Shown here one piece after another: positions 20,447-28,094 of a stretch of DNA of 64,000 nucleotides; position 1 is the first letter of the stretch; each line of letters starts with the position of its first letter. Made by a program: the position numbers and the translations under genes. The DNA is taken from positions 62,001 through 126,000 of the forward strand of contig NZ_NFLN01000006.1 of the NCBI RefSeq assembly GCF_002160955.1, read 5' to 3'. Source of the DNA: Gemmiger sp. An120 (lineage in GTDB: Bacteria > Bacillota > Clostridia > Oscillospirales > Ruminococcaceae). The notes below the pieces were generated by a model, which saw only the letters and a list, made by a program, of their open reading frames with translations, searched no databases and had not been told where the DNA came from.

Positions 20447-21310
20447 GTGGCAGACTACGACATCCGCATGGTGGCGCTGGATCTGGACGGCACCGTGTTC
20501 AACAATCAGAAGGAGATCACCCCCCGCACCCTGGCCGCCATCCGGGCGGCGCTGGAACGGGGCGTGGCGGTACTGCCCGCCACCGGCCGCCCGCTGGTGG
20601 GCGCACCCGATGAGTTTTTGTCCATTCCCGGGGTGGAGTGGGTGCTGACCAGCAACGGCGGCTGTGTGTGGCGGCTGGCCGGGCGGCAGCCGGTGGTGGA
20701 GCTGCTGTTCTCCCCTGCCCAGGCCGTGGAGGTGCTGGGGGTACTGGCGGAGTTTGACTGTACCGTGGATCTGTTTGCCGACGGCCTCGCCTACACCACC
20801 GAGGCCCATCTGGCCCGGCTGCAGACGCTGGTGCCGCCGGAACTGCTCTCCTATATCCGGACAAGCCGCCACACGGTGCCGGACCTGGCCGCCTTTGCGG
20901 CGGCGGGCGCCCGGGTTGAGAAGTTCAGCTGCCAGTTCGGCACGCTGGCCCACCGCCAGCCGGCCTGGCAGAAGCTGGCGGCACTGGGCTACGAGGTCAC
21001 CTGCAGCCTGGGCACCAACATCGAGATCAACGCCCCCGGCGTGACCAAGGGCGCGGCGCTGCTGGCGCTGGCGAAACATCTGGGTTTTGCCCGGGAGCAG
21101 GTGATGGCCTGCGGCGACTCGGACAACGACGCCGCCATGCTGCAGGCGGCGGGCCTGGGGGTGGCCATGGGCAACGCCGATCCGGCGCTCAAGGCCAGCG
21201 CCGACGCGGTGACCGCCACCAACGAAGAGGACGGGGTGGCCCTGGCGCTGTCCCGGTATATTCCCGGCGTAGCCGAACAGCTGAAACAGGAGGGTTTTGC
21301 ATGCGACTGA
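20447..21310 (+). CDS. Cof-type HAD-IIB sugar-phosphate phosphatase
   Basis: A 287-aa HAD hydrolase of the Cof/YbiV type. Motif I is DLDGT with nucleophile Asp12 and acid Asp14; motif IV is the CGDSDND stretch near residue 225, and a type IIB cap lies between. These enzymes dephosphorylate sugar phosphates and other small phosphoesters in the cytoplasm; the substrate is unknown. GTG 20447 is chosen because AGGAGG sits 8 bases upstream; an earlier ATG (20405) lacks such a site. It overlaps the GH20 gene by 10 bp, suggesting a joint role in amino-sugar recycling. Confidence 0.9.
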   Translation: MADYDIRMVALDLDGTVFNNQKEITPRTLAAIRAALERGVAVLPATGRPLVGAPDEFLSIPGVEWVLTSNGGCVWRLAGRQPVVELLFSPAQAVEVLGVLAEFDCTVDLFADGLAYTTEAHLARLQTLVPPELLSYIRTSRHTVPDLAAFAAAGARVEKFSCQFGTLAHRQPAWQKLAALGYEVTCSLGTNIEINAPGVTKGAALLALAKHLGFAREQVMACGDSDNDAAMLQAAGLGVAMGNADPALKASADAVTATNEEDGVALALSRYIPGVAEQLKQEGFACD

Positions 21311-23178
21311 ACACCGAACATCTTTCCGCCGGCCGGCAGCGGGCCTTTGCCCTGGCCGCCCCGGCACTGGGATTCTCCGCCGCACCGGAGGGCGCCGTTC
21401 TGACCGGCGGCAGCCGGGAAAACGGTCTGGCGCTGACCCGCACCGAAACCGGCTGGCAGCTGGACGCGGCCGGTCTGACCGGCTTTGTGCGGGGCCTGGG
21501 CCTGCTGGCCCAGCACCGGGACGCCGCCCCCGGCTGGGTGTATGAAGAACAGCCCTGGACCCGCTCGCTGGGTGTGATGGTGGACTGCTCCCGCAACGCA
21601 GTGCCCACCCCCGCCGCCCTGCAGCGGCTGTTTGTGCGGCTGGCGCTGATGGGCTACGACACGGTGCAGCTGTACACCGAGGACACCTACACCATCCCGG
21701 AGCAGCCCTATTTCGGCTACCTGCGCGGGGCCTACACCCGGGAGGAGCTGCGGGCGCTGGACGACTTTGCCGCCGCGCTGGGCATCGAGCTGGTGCCCTG
21801 TGTGCAGACGCTGGCCCATCTGGCCCAGCCGCTGCGCTGGCAGCCCTTTGCCCCGCTGTGGGACTGCGACGACATCCTGCTCTGCGAAGCGCCGGAAACC
21901 GAAGCGTTTCTGGAACAGATGTTTGCCGCGCTGGCGGATACCTTCCGCAGCCGTAAGGTGAACATCGGCATGGATGAGGCCCACATGCTGGGCCTGGGCC
22001 GCTATCTGGACCGGCACGGCTACCGGGACCGGCCCGCCATCCTGCGCCGCCATCTGGAAACGGTGCTGAAGATCGCCCGGCAGCAGGGTTTTGCCCCCAT
22101 GATGTGGAGCGATATGTTCTTCCGGCTGGCCAACGGGGGCGAATACTACGCCGCCGACAAGCCCCTGGACCCGGCGGCTGCCGCGGTGCCGGAGGGTCTG
22201 ACCCTGGTGTACTGGGACTATTACAGCGAGGACGGGGCCCTCTACCACAAAATGATGGCCCGCCACAAGGAACTCTGCCCTGACCTGGTATTTGCGGGCG
22301 GGGCCTGGAAGTGGACCGGCTTCGTGCCCCACAACCGGTTCAGCCTGAAGCTGGCGGAACTGGCCGCCGACGCCTGCCGCGCTGAGGGCGTGGATCAGGT
22401 CCTGATCACCTGCTGGGGCGACAACGGGGCCGAGGCCAGTGTGTTCTCGGTGCTGCCGGCCCTGAGCGCCTGGGCGGAACGGGCCTGGGCAGGCCGGGCC
22501 GAGGAGGACTGGCTGGATGCGCGGTTTGCCGCCTGCTGCGGCGCGCCCCGGGCCTGCCTGCTGGCGCTGGATGACCCGGACATGACCCCGGATAATCCGG
22601 CCCCCGGCCGCCAGGGGGTGAACCCCACCAAATACCTGCTGTATCAGGACGTGCTGCTGGGTCTGGCGGACGCAGACGACCGGCCGGAACAGGCCGCGGA
22701 TCACTTTGCGGCCTGTGCGGCCCGGCTGGGTTCCCTGGCGGACGAGGCGGGCGAATGGGACGGCCTGCTGCGCGCCGAGGCCGCCCTCTGCCGTCTGCTG
22801 GCCCGCAAGGCGCCGCTGGGACGGCGGCTGCGCGCCGCCTGGCAGGCAAAGGACCGGGCCGCGCTGGCCGGTCTGGCCGCCGAGATCCCGGAGATTCTGG
22901 AGCTGGCGGAAGCCTTCCGGCAGGCCTACCACGCCCAGTGGCTGGCCGAAAACAAGCCCTTTGGCCTGGAGGCCTTTGACATCCGGCTGGGCGGGGTCTG
23001 TGCCCGGCTGCGCACCGCCGCCGACCGTCTGGAAAGCTGGCTGAACGGCCGCTGCGACACCATCCCCGAGCTGGACGCGGCGCTGCTGCCCTTTGCCCCC
23101 CGCACCAATTCTCCGGAGCCCTTCTCCGCCGTGCGCTGGGAACAGATCGCCGCCCCCTGCGCCCTGTACGGCGTATAA
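21301..23178 (+). CDS. GH20-family beta-N-acetylhexosaminidase
   Basis: A 625-aa cytoplasmic glycosidase without a signal peptide. The TIM-barrel signature NIGMDEAHMLG carries the paired acids Asp225 and Glu226 that GH20 enzymes use in substrate-assisted catalysis. A short N-terminal alpha/beta domain precedes the barrel (from about residue 88) and a helical C-terminal domain follows. It resembles the exo-hexosaminidase group that removes terminal GlcNAc or GalNAc from imported oligosaccharides. AGGAGG lies before the ATG within the end of the phosphatase gene. It is the last gene of a two-gene operon. Confidence 0.87.
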   Translation: MRLNTEHLSAGRQRAFALAAPALGFSAAPEGAVLTGGSRENGLALTRTETGWQLDAAGLTGFVRGLGLLAQHRDAAPGWVYEEQPWTRSLGVMVDCSRNAVPTPAALQRLFVRLALMGYDTVQLYTEDTYTIPEQPYFGYLRGAYTREELRALDDFAAALGIELVPCVQTLAHLAQPLRWQPFAPLWDCDDILLCEAPETEAFLEQMFAALADTFRSRKVNIGMDEAHMLGLGRYLDRHGYRDRPAILRRHLETVLKIARQQGFAPMMWSDMFFRLANGGEYYAADKPLDPAAAAVPEGLTLVYWDYYSEDGALYHKMMARHKELCPDLVFAGGAWKWTGFVPHNRFSLKLAELAADACRAEGVDQVLITCWGDNGAEASVFSVLPALSAWAERAWAGRAEEDWLDARFAACCGAPRACLLALDDPDMTPDNPAPGRQGVNPTKYLLYQDVLLGLADADDRPEQAADHFAACAARLGSLADEAGEWDGLLRAEAALCRLLARKAPLGRRLRAAWQAKDRAALAGLAAEIPEILELAEAFRQAYHAQWLAENKPFGLEAFDIRLGGVCARLRTAADRLESWLNGRCDTIPELDAALLPFAPRTNSPEPFSAVRWEQIAAPCALYGV

Positions 23179-23193
23179 ACCAACAACGGAAAA

Positions 23194-23226
23194 CGCCCGC
23201 CGCAAACTCTGCGGCGGGCGTTTTTT
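23194..23226. terminator. Terminator shared by the GH20 and LysR genes
   Basis: A perfect 10-bp stem (CGCCCGCCGC with GCGGCGGGCG), T-run on the plus strand and A-rich start on the other. It lies between two convergent genes; the plus-strand T-run overlaps the LysR stop codon. Confidence 0.92.
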
Positions 23227-24133
23227 ATTTGTGTTCCGCCGGTACCTCCACGTCGGCCTCCTGGTAGCTGCGGCACAGCTCCAGAAAGGCGTCCAGCGCC
23301 GCGGAATGGAACTTGCTCTTGTGCACGATCAGGCTGTAGCGGCGGCAGGAATCCACCCCCTCCAGCGGAACCGCCGTCACAGTGCCCTGCTCGATGGCCT
23401 CCTGCACCAGGTAGTAAGGCAGCACCGCCACCCCCAGATCTGCCTGCACCGCCCGCACCAGCGCCTGGGTGCTCACGCTCTCCCAGGCGGGCTCGATGCG
23501 CACGCCCCGGCGCTCCATCAGGCTGTCGAACAGATCCCGTCCGGCGCTGCCCTTTTCCCGCAGCAGCATGTCCTCCACCGCCAGCACCTCCGGCGCTACC
23601 CGGCAGAAGCCCGCATAGGGATGGCGGGGGCTGCACACCAGCACCAGCCGGTCGCCGCTGTAGGGCTGCGCCTGAATATAGGGGCTGTGCACCTGCCCCT
23701 CCACCAGGCCCAGGTCAATCTGGTTGTCCAGCACCATCCGGGCGATGGTGTCGGTGTTGTCCACCTTGACCTGTACCTGCATCTGGGGATACAGCTCCTT
23801 GAACCGGCGCACATACTCCGGCAGAAAGCGGGTGGCAATGGTGATGCTGGACCCCACCCGCAGCGTACCCGCTTCACCCTGGCTGCGGATCGCGTCCTCC
23901 GCCTCCTCCATCAGGTTCACCAGGTGTTTGGCATACTGGTACATCTGCTGGCCCGCCGGGGTCACATACAGGTGCTTGGCGTACCGCTCAAACATCCGCA
24001 CGCCGTAGTGTTCCTCCAGTTCCCGCAAGGCCACACTGACGGTGGGCTGGGAGATAAACAGCTGTTCGGCGGCGGCGGTGGTGCTGCCGGTCTCGTAGAT
24101 GCTCAGAAAGATCTTTAAGTGCCGCAGGGTCAT
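23225..24133 (-). CDS. LysR-family transcriptional regulator
   Basis: A 302-aa regulator. The N-terminal winged helix-turn-helix (MTLRHLKIFLSIYETGS, AAAEQLFISQPTVSVALREL) covers residues 1-60, and the co-inducer domain (TLRVGSSITIATRFLPEYV onward) the rest. The region around residues 95-110 resembles the CysL/CbbR group. It is divergent from the chromate-transporter-family pair across a 132-bp intergenic region, the usual LysR arrangement, so it very likely controls that pair and itself. Confidence 0.92.
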   Translation of the reverse strand: MTLRHLKIFLSIYETGSTTAAAEQLFISQPTVSVALRELEEHYGVRMFERYAKHLYVTPAGQQMYQYAKHLVNLMEEAEDAIRSQGEAGTLRVGSSITIATRFLPEYVRRFKELYPQMQVQVKVDNTDTIARMVLDNQIDLGLVEGQVHSPYIQAQPYSGDRLVLVCSPRHPYAGFCRVAPEVLAVEDMLLREKGSAGRDLFDSLMERRGVRIEPAWESVSTQALVRAVQADLGVAVLPYYLVQEAIEQGTVTAVPLEGVDSCRRYSLIVHKSKFHSAALDAFLELCRSYQEADVEVPAEHK

Positions 24134-24215
24134 ACAAGTGCGCCTCCTGTTCCAGCCGGCACAGGCACCGGTCTAGTATAGTCTTTTATCTATTGATTCT
24201 ATTATATCATAGTAT

Positions 24216-24244
24216 TTTACAAATAGCTAAGAAAGTCGTATCCT
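24216..24244 (+). promoter_or_regulatory. Promoter of the chromate-transporter-family operon
   Basis: -35 TTTACA (24216-24221), a 17-base spacer and -10 TATCCT (24239-24244). The AT-rich stretch just upstream, with partial dyad symmetry around TATTATATCATAG, is a plausible LysR binding region. Confidence 0.65.
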
Positions 24245-24265
24245 ATCTTGCGGGAGGAGATAGCG

Positions 24266-24856
24266 ATGCAGACTGAAACAAAACCGAGCGGCAAAAACAA
24301 ATATTGGACCCTGTTCCTTTCTACTTTGACCATCAGCGCGTTCACCTTCGGCGGCGGCTACGTGATCGTATCCCTACTGAAGAAAAAGTTCGTGGACGAG
24401 TTGCACTGGCTGGAAGCGGATGAGATGCTGGACCTGGCGGCGATCGCCCAGTCCTCGCCGGGTGCGGTGGCGGTCAACGCGGCCATTCTGGTGGGTTACC
24501 GGACGCTGGGCCTGCCCGGCATGGCGATTGCGGTGCTGGGCACCATCATCCCGCCCTTTGTGATCATCTCGCTGATCTCGCTGTGCTACACCGCCTTCCG
24601 CACCAACCCCATCGTGGCGGCGGTGCTCAAGGGTATGCAGTCCGGCGTGGCGGCGGTGATCGCCGACGTAACCGTGAACCTGTCCCGCAATGTGCAGCGG
24701 GAAAGCGGCGTGATCGGGGTGCTGATCATGGTGGGCGCGTTCCTGGCATCCTGGATGTTCAACGTGAACGTGCTGTGGATCATCTTTGTATGCGCGGTGT
24801 ACGGGCTGGGTTCCACCTGGCTGCGGCTGCACCGCAGAAGGGAGCGGATGCTGTGA
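24266..24856 (+). CDS. Chromate-transporter-family protein, N-terminal-half type
   Basis: A 196-aa membrane protein of the short-chain chromate transporter family, in which two half-size proteins replace one full ChrA. The conserved FTFGGGYVIVSLLKKKFV motif (residues 25-42) and the AQSSPGAVAVNAAILVGYR motif are present. In gut Firmicutes this family is widespread without chromate exposure, so the physiological anion is uncertain. ATG 24266 follows GGGAGGAG. Its stop overlaps the next start by one base (TGATG). Confidence 0.88.
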   Translation: MQTETKPSGKNKYWTLFLSTLTISAFTFGGGYVIVSLLKKKFVDELHWLEADEMLDLAAIAQSSPGAVAVNAAILVGYRTLGLPGMAIAVLGTIIPPFVIISLISLCYTAFRTNPIVAAVLKGMQSGVAAVIADVTVNLSRNVQRESGVIGVLIMVGAFLASWMFNVNVLWIIFVCAVYGLGSTWLRLHRRRERML

Positions 24857-25425
24857 TGCTGTACTGGCAGTTGTTCGTCAGCTTTTTCCAGATCGGGCTG
24901 TTCAGCTTCGGCGGCGGAATGGCGGCGGTGCCGCTGATTCAGCAGCAGGTGGTCAACGGCCACGGCTGGCTGACCATGAGCGAGTTCACCGACCTGATCA
25001 CCATTGCCGAGATGACCCCCGGCCCCATCGCGGTGAATTCCTCCACCTTTGTGGGGATGCGGGTCGCCGGGATTCCCGGCGCGCTGGTAGCCACCTTCAG
25101 CTGCATTGCGCCCGCCTGCCTGATCGTGTCCCTGCTGGCCTGGCTCTACTTCAAGTACCAGAACCTGGCCTACATCCAGGGCACCCTGGCGGGGCTGCGG
25201 CCCGCGGTGGTGGCGCTGATCGCCTCGGCGGGTGTGAGCATCCTGAGCCTGGCGGTGTTCGGCGACGGTGTGGCCAGCGCGGCGGCCTTCAACTGGCTGG
25301 GCGCGGGGCTGTTTGTGGCGGCATTCGTGGTGCTGCGGCGCTGGAAGCCTGATCCCATCCTGGTGATGGCAGGCAGCGGGATCCTGGGCGGCGCGTTGTA
25401 TTTACTTGCGGGAGGTGCGGTATGA
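24856..25425 (+). CDS. Chromate-transporter-family protein, C-terminal-half type
   Basis: A 189-aa partner of the preceding gene with the same family motifs: SFGGGMAAVPLIQQQVV near residues 17-33 and AEMTPGPIAVNSSTFVGMR near 51-69. About five to six hydrophobic segments are seen. The two halves probably form a heterodimer of inverted topology. The start is fixed by the 1-bp overlap with the previous gene, and its stop overlaps the next gene by 4 bp (ATGA). Confidence 0.88.
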   Translation: MLYWQLFVSFFQIGLFSFGGGMAAVPLIQQQVVNGHGWLTMSEFTDLITIAEMTPGPIAVNSSTFVGMRVAGIPGALVATFSCIAPACLIVSLLAWLYFKYQNLAYIQGTLAGLRPAVVALIASAGVSILSLAVFGDGVASAAAFNWLGAGLFVAAFVVLRRWKPDPILVMAGSGILGGALYLLAGGAV

Positions 25426-25922
25426 TTTTGCTGATTCGGCCCGCGTTGGGCGGATATAAGATCAAGAACAAGGAGGGCACGGCTCTGGCGTCCATCCGGC
25501 AGCAGAAGCTGCTGGGCCCGGCCAAACTGGTGTTTGACCAGGCAGGCCCGGTGTATCACACCGATGTGCACGAGGCCAGCGAAGAAGGCCGGTACGAGGT
25601 GATGGACGAGGGCAACCACGTGGTGGTCAGCAGCGACCTGGTGTTTGAGCCGGAACCGGCGGGCGGTTCCATGACACGGCCGCCCCGGGCAGACCGGATG
25701 GTGCTGCACACCGCCCACTTTGGCGAGTGGGAGGTGCTGCACCAGCGGGACCACAGTGTCTTGTTTGCCCACGACGGCACGGTGCTGGGCAAGCTGAGCC
25801 CCTTCTTTACGGTACGGCCGCAGGTGTTTGCCTGCTCGGACAAATTCTCGGTAACCTTCTGGGCGGCGCTGTATGTGCTGGCCTACTATATGGTGCACGA
25901 GGACGAGATGGTACTGGTATAA
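25422..25922 (+). CDS. Conserved hypothetical protein, possible LURP-one/tubby-like fold
   Basis: A 166-aa protein with no signal peptide. It is rich in short beta-strand-like segments (GYKIKNKEGTALASIR, HVVVSSDLVF, VLFAHDGTVLGKLS), ending in one hydrophobic helix-like stretch (FWAALYVLAYYMV). The pattern recalls the LURP-one/tubby-C-like barrel, but I cannot confirm this. It is translationally coupled to the chromate-transporter-family pair by a 4-bp overlap and so probably belongs to its function. It is the last chromosomal gene before the ICE. Confidence 0.65.
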   Translation: MILLIRPALGGYKIKNKEGTALASIRQQKLLGPAKLVFDQAGPVYHTDVHEASEEGRYEVMDEGNHVVVSSDLVFEPEPAGGSMTRPPRADRMVLHTAHFGEWEVLHQRDHSVLFAHDGTVLGKLSPFFTVRPQVFACSDKFSVTFWAALYVLAYYMVHEDEMVLV

Positions 25923-26049
25923 ACGCAAAAACCACCCGGGCAAAAGAGCGTTGCCATAAGAAAACATGAAAAAACCCAGTAAAATCAATGTTTTTTAGGG
26001 CAGCGGAAAACGGGGCAGGTCAAAACAACTGAATAATCAGGCAGAAACA

Positions 26050-26079
26050 GGGTGTTGTCAAGCATGACAGCGCCCTTTT
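26050..26079 (+). terminator. First of two hairpins in the ICE leader
   Basis: An 11-bp stem with G-U pairs (GGGTGTTGTCA with TGACAGCGCCC) followed by TTTTC, about 80 bases before the first ICE gene. It may insulate the ICE from chromosomal read-through. Confidence 0.6.
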
Positions 26080-26093
26080 CTGTTTCCCCGGCC

Positions 26094-26134
26094 AAGCCGC
26101 AGATTTTGAAAAAAGTCTGCGGCTTTTCTTTTTG
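26094..26134 (+). terminator. Second hairpin in the ICE leader
   Basis: Stem AAGCCGCAGA with TCTGCGGCTT followed by TTCTTTTTG, 30 bases before the first ICE start codon. It is a good intrinsic terminator or attenuator. Confidence 0.8.
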
Positions 26135-26162
26135 CCCAAACGCAGAAAGGAGGCGACGGCCT

Positions 26163-27284
26163 ATGTACTTCACTTCCGGCAGCGACCGGGCCTTTGAACA
26201 GCTCATGCAGGGCAAGCCCGGTTTCGACCACTACGACAGCGGCGAGGCGGTCACGCCGGAGGACTGCGGCACCTGCCGCTTTTATCGCCCGCACTGGAAA
26301 TATCAATTCTGCGTCTATGCGGAATGTCCCTACCAGCCGGGCAAGCTGACCGCCTACGACGCGGTGACATTTCGAGTGAAAGGAGTTGAGAACATGGCAG
26401 TATTCCGTGTGGAGCGCAACAAGGGCTACACGGTGATGTCCAACCACCACCTGCGGAACAAGGACTTATCCCTGAAAGCCAAGGGCCTGTTATCGCAAAT
26501 GCTCTCCCTGCCGGAAAATTGGGACTATACGCTCAAAGGCTTATCCCTTATCAACCGGGAGCAAATCGACGCGATCCGGGCCGCAATCCGGGAGCTGGAA
26601 CAGGCCGGGTACATCGTCCGATCCCGTGAGCGCGACAGCCAAGGGCGCTTGCGTGGCGCGGACTATGTGATCTACGAACAGCCCCAGCCGGTGCCGGATT
26701 CACCTACGTTGGAAAATCCAATGTTGGATAATCCAACGCAGGAAAAGCCTACGTTGGGAAAACCAACGCAATTAAATAAAGATATATCAAGTAAAGAAAA
26801 ATCAATTACTGATGTATCAATTACCGATTCCATTCCTATCCTTTCCCGACCCTCTCCTTTGGAGGACGAGGCGGCACAGCCGCCGGAACGGAAAGGAACG
26901 GGAGCGAAATCACAGAGCGCCATAGAGATTTATCGTGAGATCATCATGGACAACATCGAGTACGAACACCTTTGCCAGCACGCCAAGGGCATTGACCGGG
27001 AAACGCTGGACGAGATCGTGGACTTGCTGGTGGAAACCGTGTGCAGCGCCCGCAAGACCATCCGTATTGCCGGGGACGATTACCCGGCAGAGCTGGTGAA
27101 ATCCAAGTTTATGAAGCTGGACAGCAGCCACATTGAATTTGTGTTCCAGTGTTTGAGCAAGAACACTTCGGAAATCCGCAACATCAAGAAATACCTATTG
27201 GCTATGCTGTTCAACGCCCCCAGCACCATGAACGGTTACTATACCGCACTGGTGGCCCATGACATGAACACCGGCAAAATCTGA
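26163..27284 (+). CDS. ICE HTH/replication-initiator-like protein fused in frame to a Cys-rich N-terminal segment
   Basis: A 373-aa open frame. Residues 1-77 form a small Cys-rich segment (CGTCRFYRPHWKYQFCVYAECPYQ) likely to bind zinc. From Met78 (base 26394) begins a helix-turn-helix protein (HHLRNKDLSLKAKGLLSQMLSLPENWDYT) of the type at the left end of Tn1549-like elements, with a DUF6017-like C-terminus (QSAIEIYREIIMDNIEYEHL onward). AAAGGAG precedes Met78, so the HTH protein is probably also made alone; the first ATG has its own GAAAGGAGG. The linker holds short repeats (NPTQEKPTLGKPTQ). It may control ICE replication or transfer genes. Confidence 0.75.
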   Translation: MYFTSGSDRAFEQLMQGKPGFDHYDSGEAVTPEDCGTCRFYRPHWKYQFCVYAECPYQPGKLTAYDAVTFRVKGVENMAVFRVERNKGYTVMSNHHLRNKDLSLKAKGLLSQMLSLPENWDYTLKGLSLINREQIDAIRAAIRELEQAGYIVRSRERDSQGRLRGADYVIYEQPQPVPDSPTLENPMLDNPTQEKPTLGKPTQLNKDISSKEKSITDVSITDSIPILSRPSPLEDEAAQPPERKGTGAKSQSAIEIYREIIMDNIEYEHLCQHAKGIDRETLDEIVDLLVETVCSARKTIRIAGDDYPAELVKSKFMKLDSSHIEFVFQCLSKNTSEIRNIKKYLLAMLFNAPSTMNGYYTALVAHDMNTGKI

Positions 27285-27299
27285 AAGGAGGACGGCCCT

Positions 27300-27512
27300 A
27301 TGAAACAGGGTGCATTGATCTTCGACGAGCGCAGCGACCGTTACGACATTCGCTTTGATCTGGCGGACTACTACGGCGGCCTGCACTGTGGGGAAACCTT
27401 TGACGTGATGGTGGGCGGCAGGTGGAAGCCCACCCGCATTGAGTACGGGGACGACTGGTATCTGGTTGGCATCCGTGCCGACGACCTTTCCGGCCTGCGG
27501 GTGAGGATTTAA
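27300..27512 (+). CDS. DUF5348-like small ICE protein
   Basis: A 70-aa beta-rich protein (GALIFDERSDRYDIRFDL, WKPTRIEYGDDWYLVGI) matching the small DUF5348-type proteins found between the HTH gene and pcfB in these elements. Function unknown. GAAAGGAGG lies before the ATG, and an intrinsic terminator follows directly after the stop. Confidence 0.7.
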   Translation: MKQGALIFDERSDRYDIRFDLADYYGGLHCGETFDVMVGGRWKPTRIEYGDDWYLVGIRADDLSGLRVRI

Positions 27513-27515
27513 TCG

Positions 27516-27546
27516 GGGACAACCGGCGCAAGCGGCTGTCCCTTTT
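27516..27546 (+). terminator. Rho-independent terminator within the ICE
   Basis: Stem GGGACA/TGTCCC with an inner CCG/CGG pairing, then TTTTCTG. It sits between the DUF5348-like gene and pcfB. Confidence 0.75.
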
Positions 27547-27617
27547 CTGTTTCCTGCGGCGGCTGACGGTGCCACCTTAACCGTGCCGCCGCACTTCTGC
27601 GAAAGGAGGGATAGCGA

Positions 27618-28094
27618 TTGCAGGAGGAAGTAACCCAAAAGACAATGGCCTTTTCCATCAAATCGGCCAAGCTGACGGCCCAAGTGCTGCAAGCGGCGGC
27701 CCGCAAGTTTCTGGAAGCCAGAAACAAGGGCAAGACCAAGCTGCACCACGGCCAGCAGAGCTTAAAGCAGCTCAAAAAGCACGGGGCGGCCCTGTCCAAC
27801 ATTGAGATCACCGACGCCAATATCGGCCTTTTCCGGCCCTGCGCCAAGAAATACGGCGTGGACTTCACGCTGCGGAAAGACGCCACCACCCATCCCCCGC
27901 ACTACATTGTGATTTTCAAAGCCAAAGACGCCGACAACATGGAACAGGCGTTCAAGGAGTTCACGGCCAAGAAATTGCAGCGGGAGGAACGGCCCTCGAT
28001 CCGCAAGGACATTGCCGCAAGCAAGGAAAAGGCGGCAGTCCGCAACGCTGACCGGGCCAAGGAGAAATTCAAGGAAAGGGGGCTGTCACGATGA
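27618..28094 (+). CDS. pcfB: PcfB-family conjugation accessory protein
   Basis: A 158-aa basic, helical protein of the PcfB family, which in the pCF10 system binds DNA at the relaxosome and links it to the coupling protein. Key features are the N-terminal AFSIKSAKLTAQVLQAAARKFL helix and the KKYGVDFTLRKDATTHPPHYIVIF segment. The start is TTG 27618, set by GGAGGG 7 bases upstream. It overlaps virD4 by 4 bp (ATGA), consistent with joint function. Confidence 0.85.
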   Translation: MQEEVTQKTMAFSIKSAKLTAQVLQAAARKFLEARNKGKTKLHHGQQSLKQLKKHGAALSNIEITDANIGLFRPCAKKYGVDFTLRKDATTHPPHYIVIFKAKDADNMEQAFKEFTAKKLQREERPSIRKDIAASKEKAAVRNADRAKEKFKERGLSR

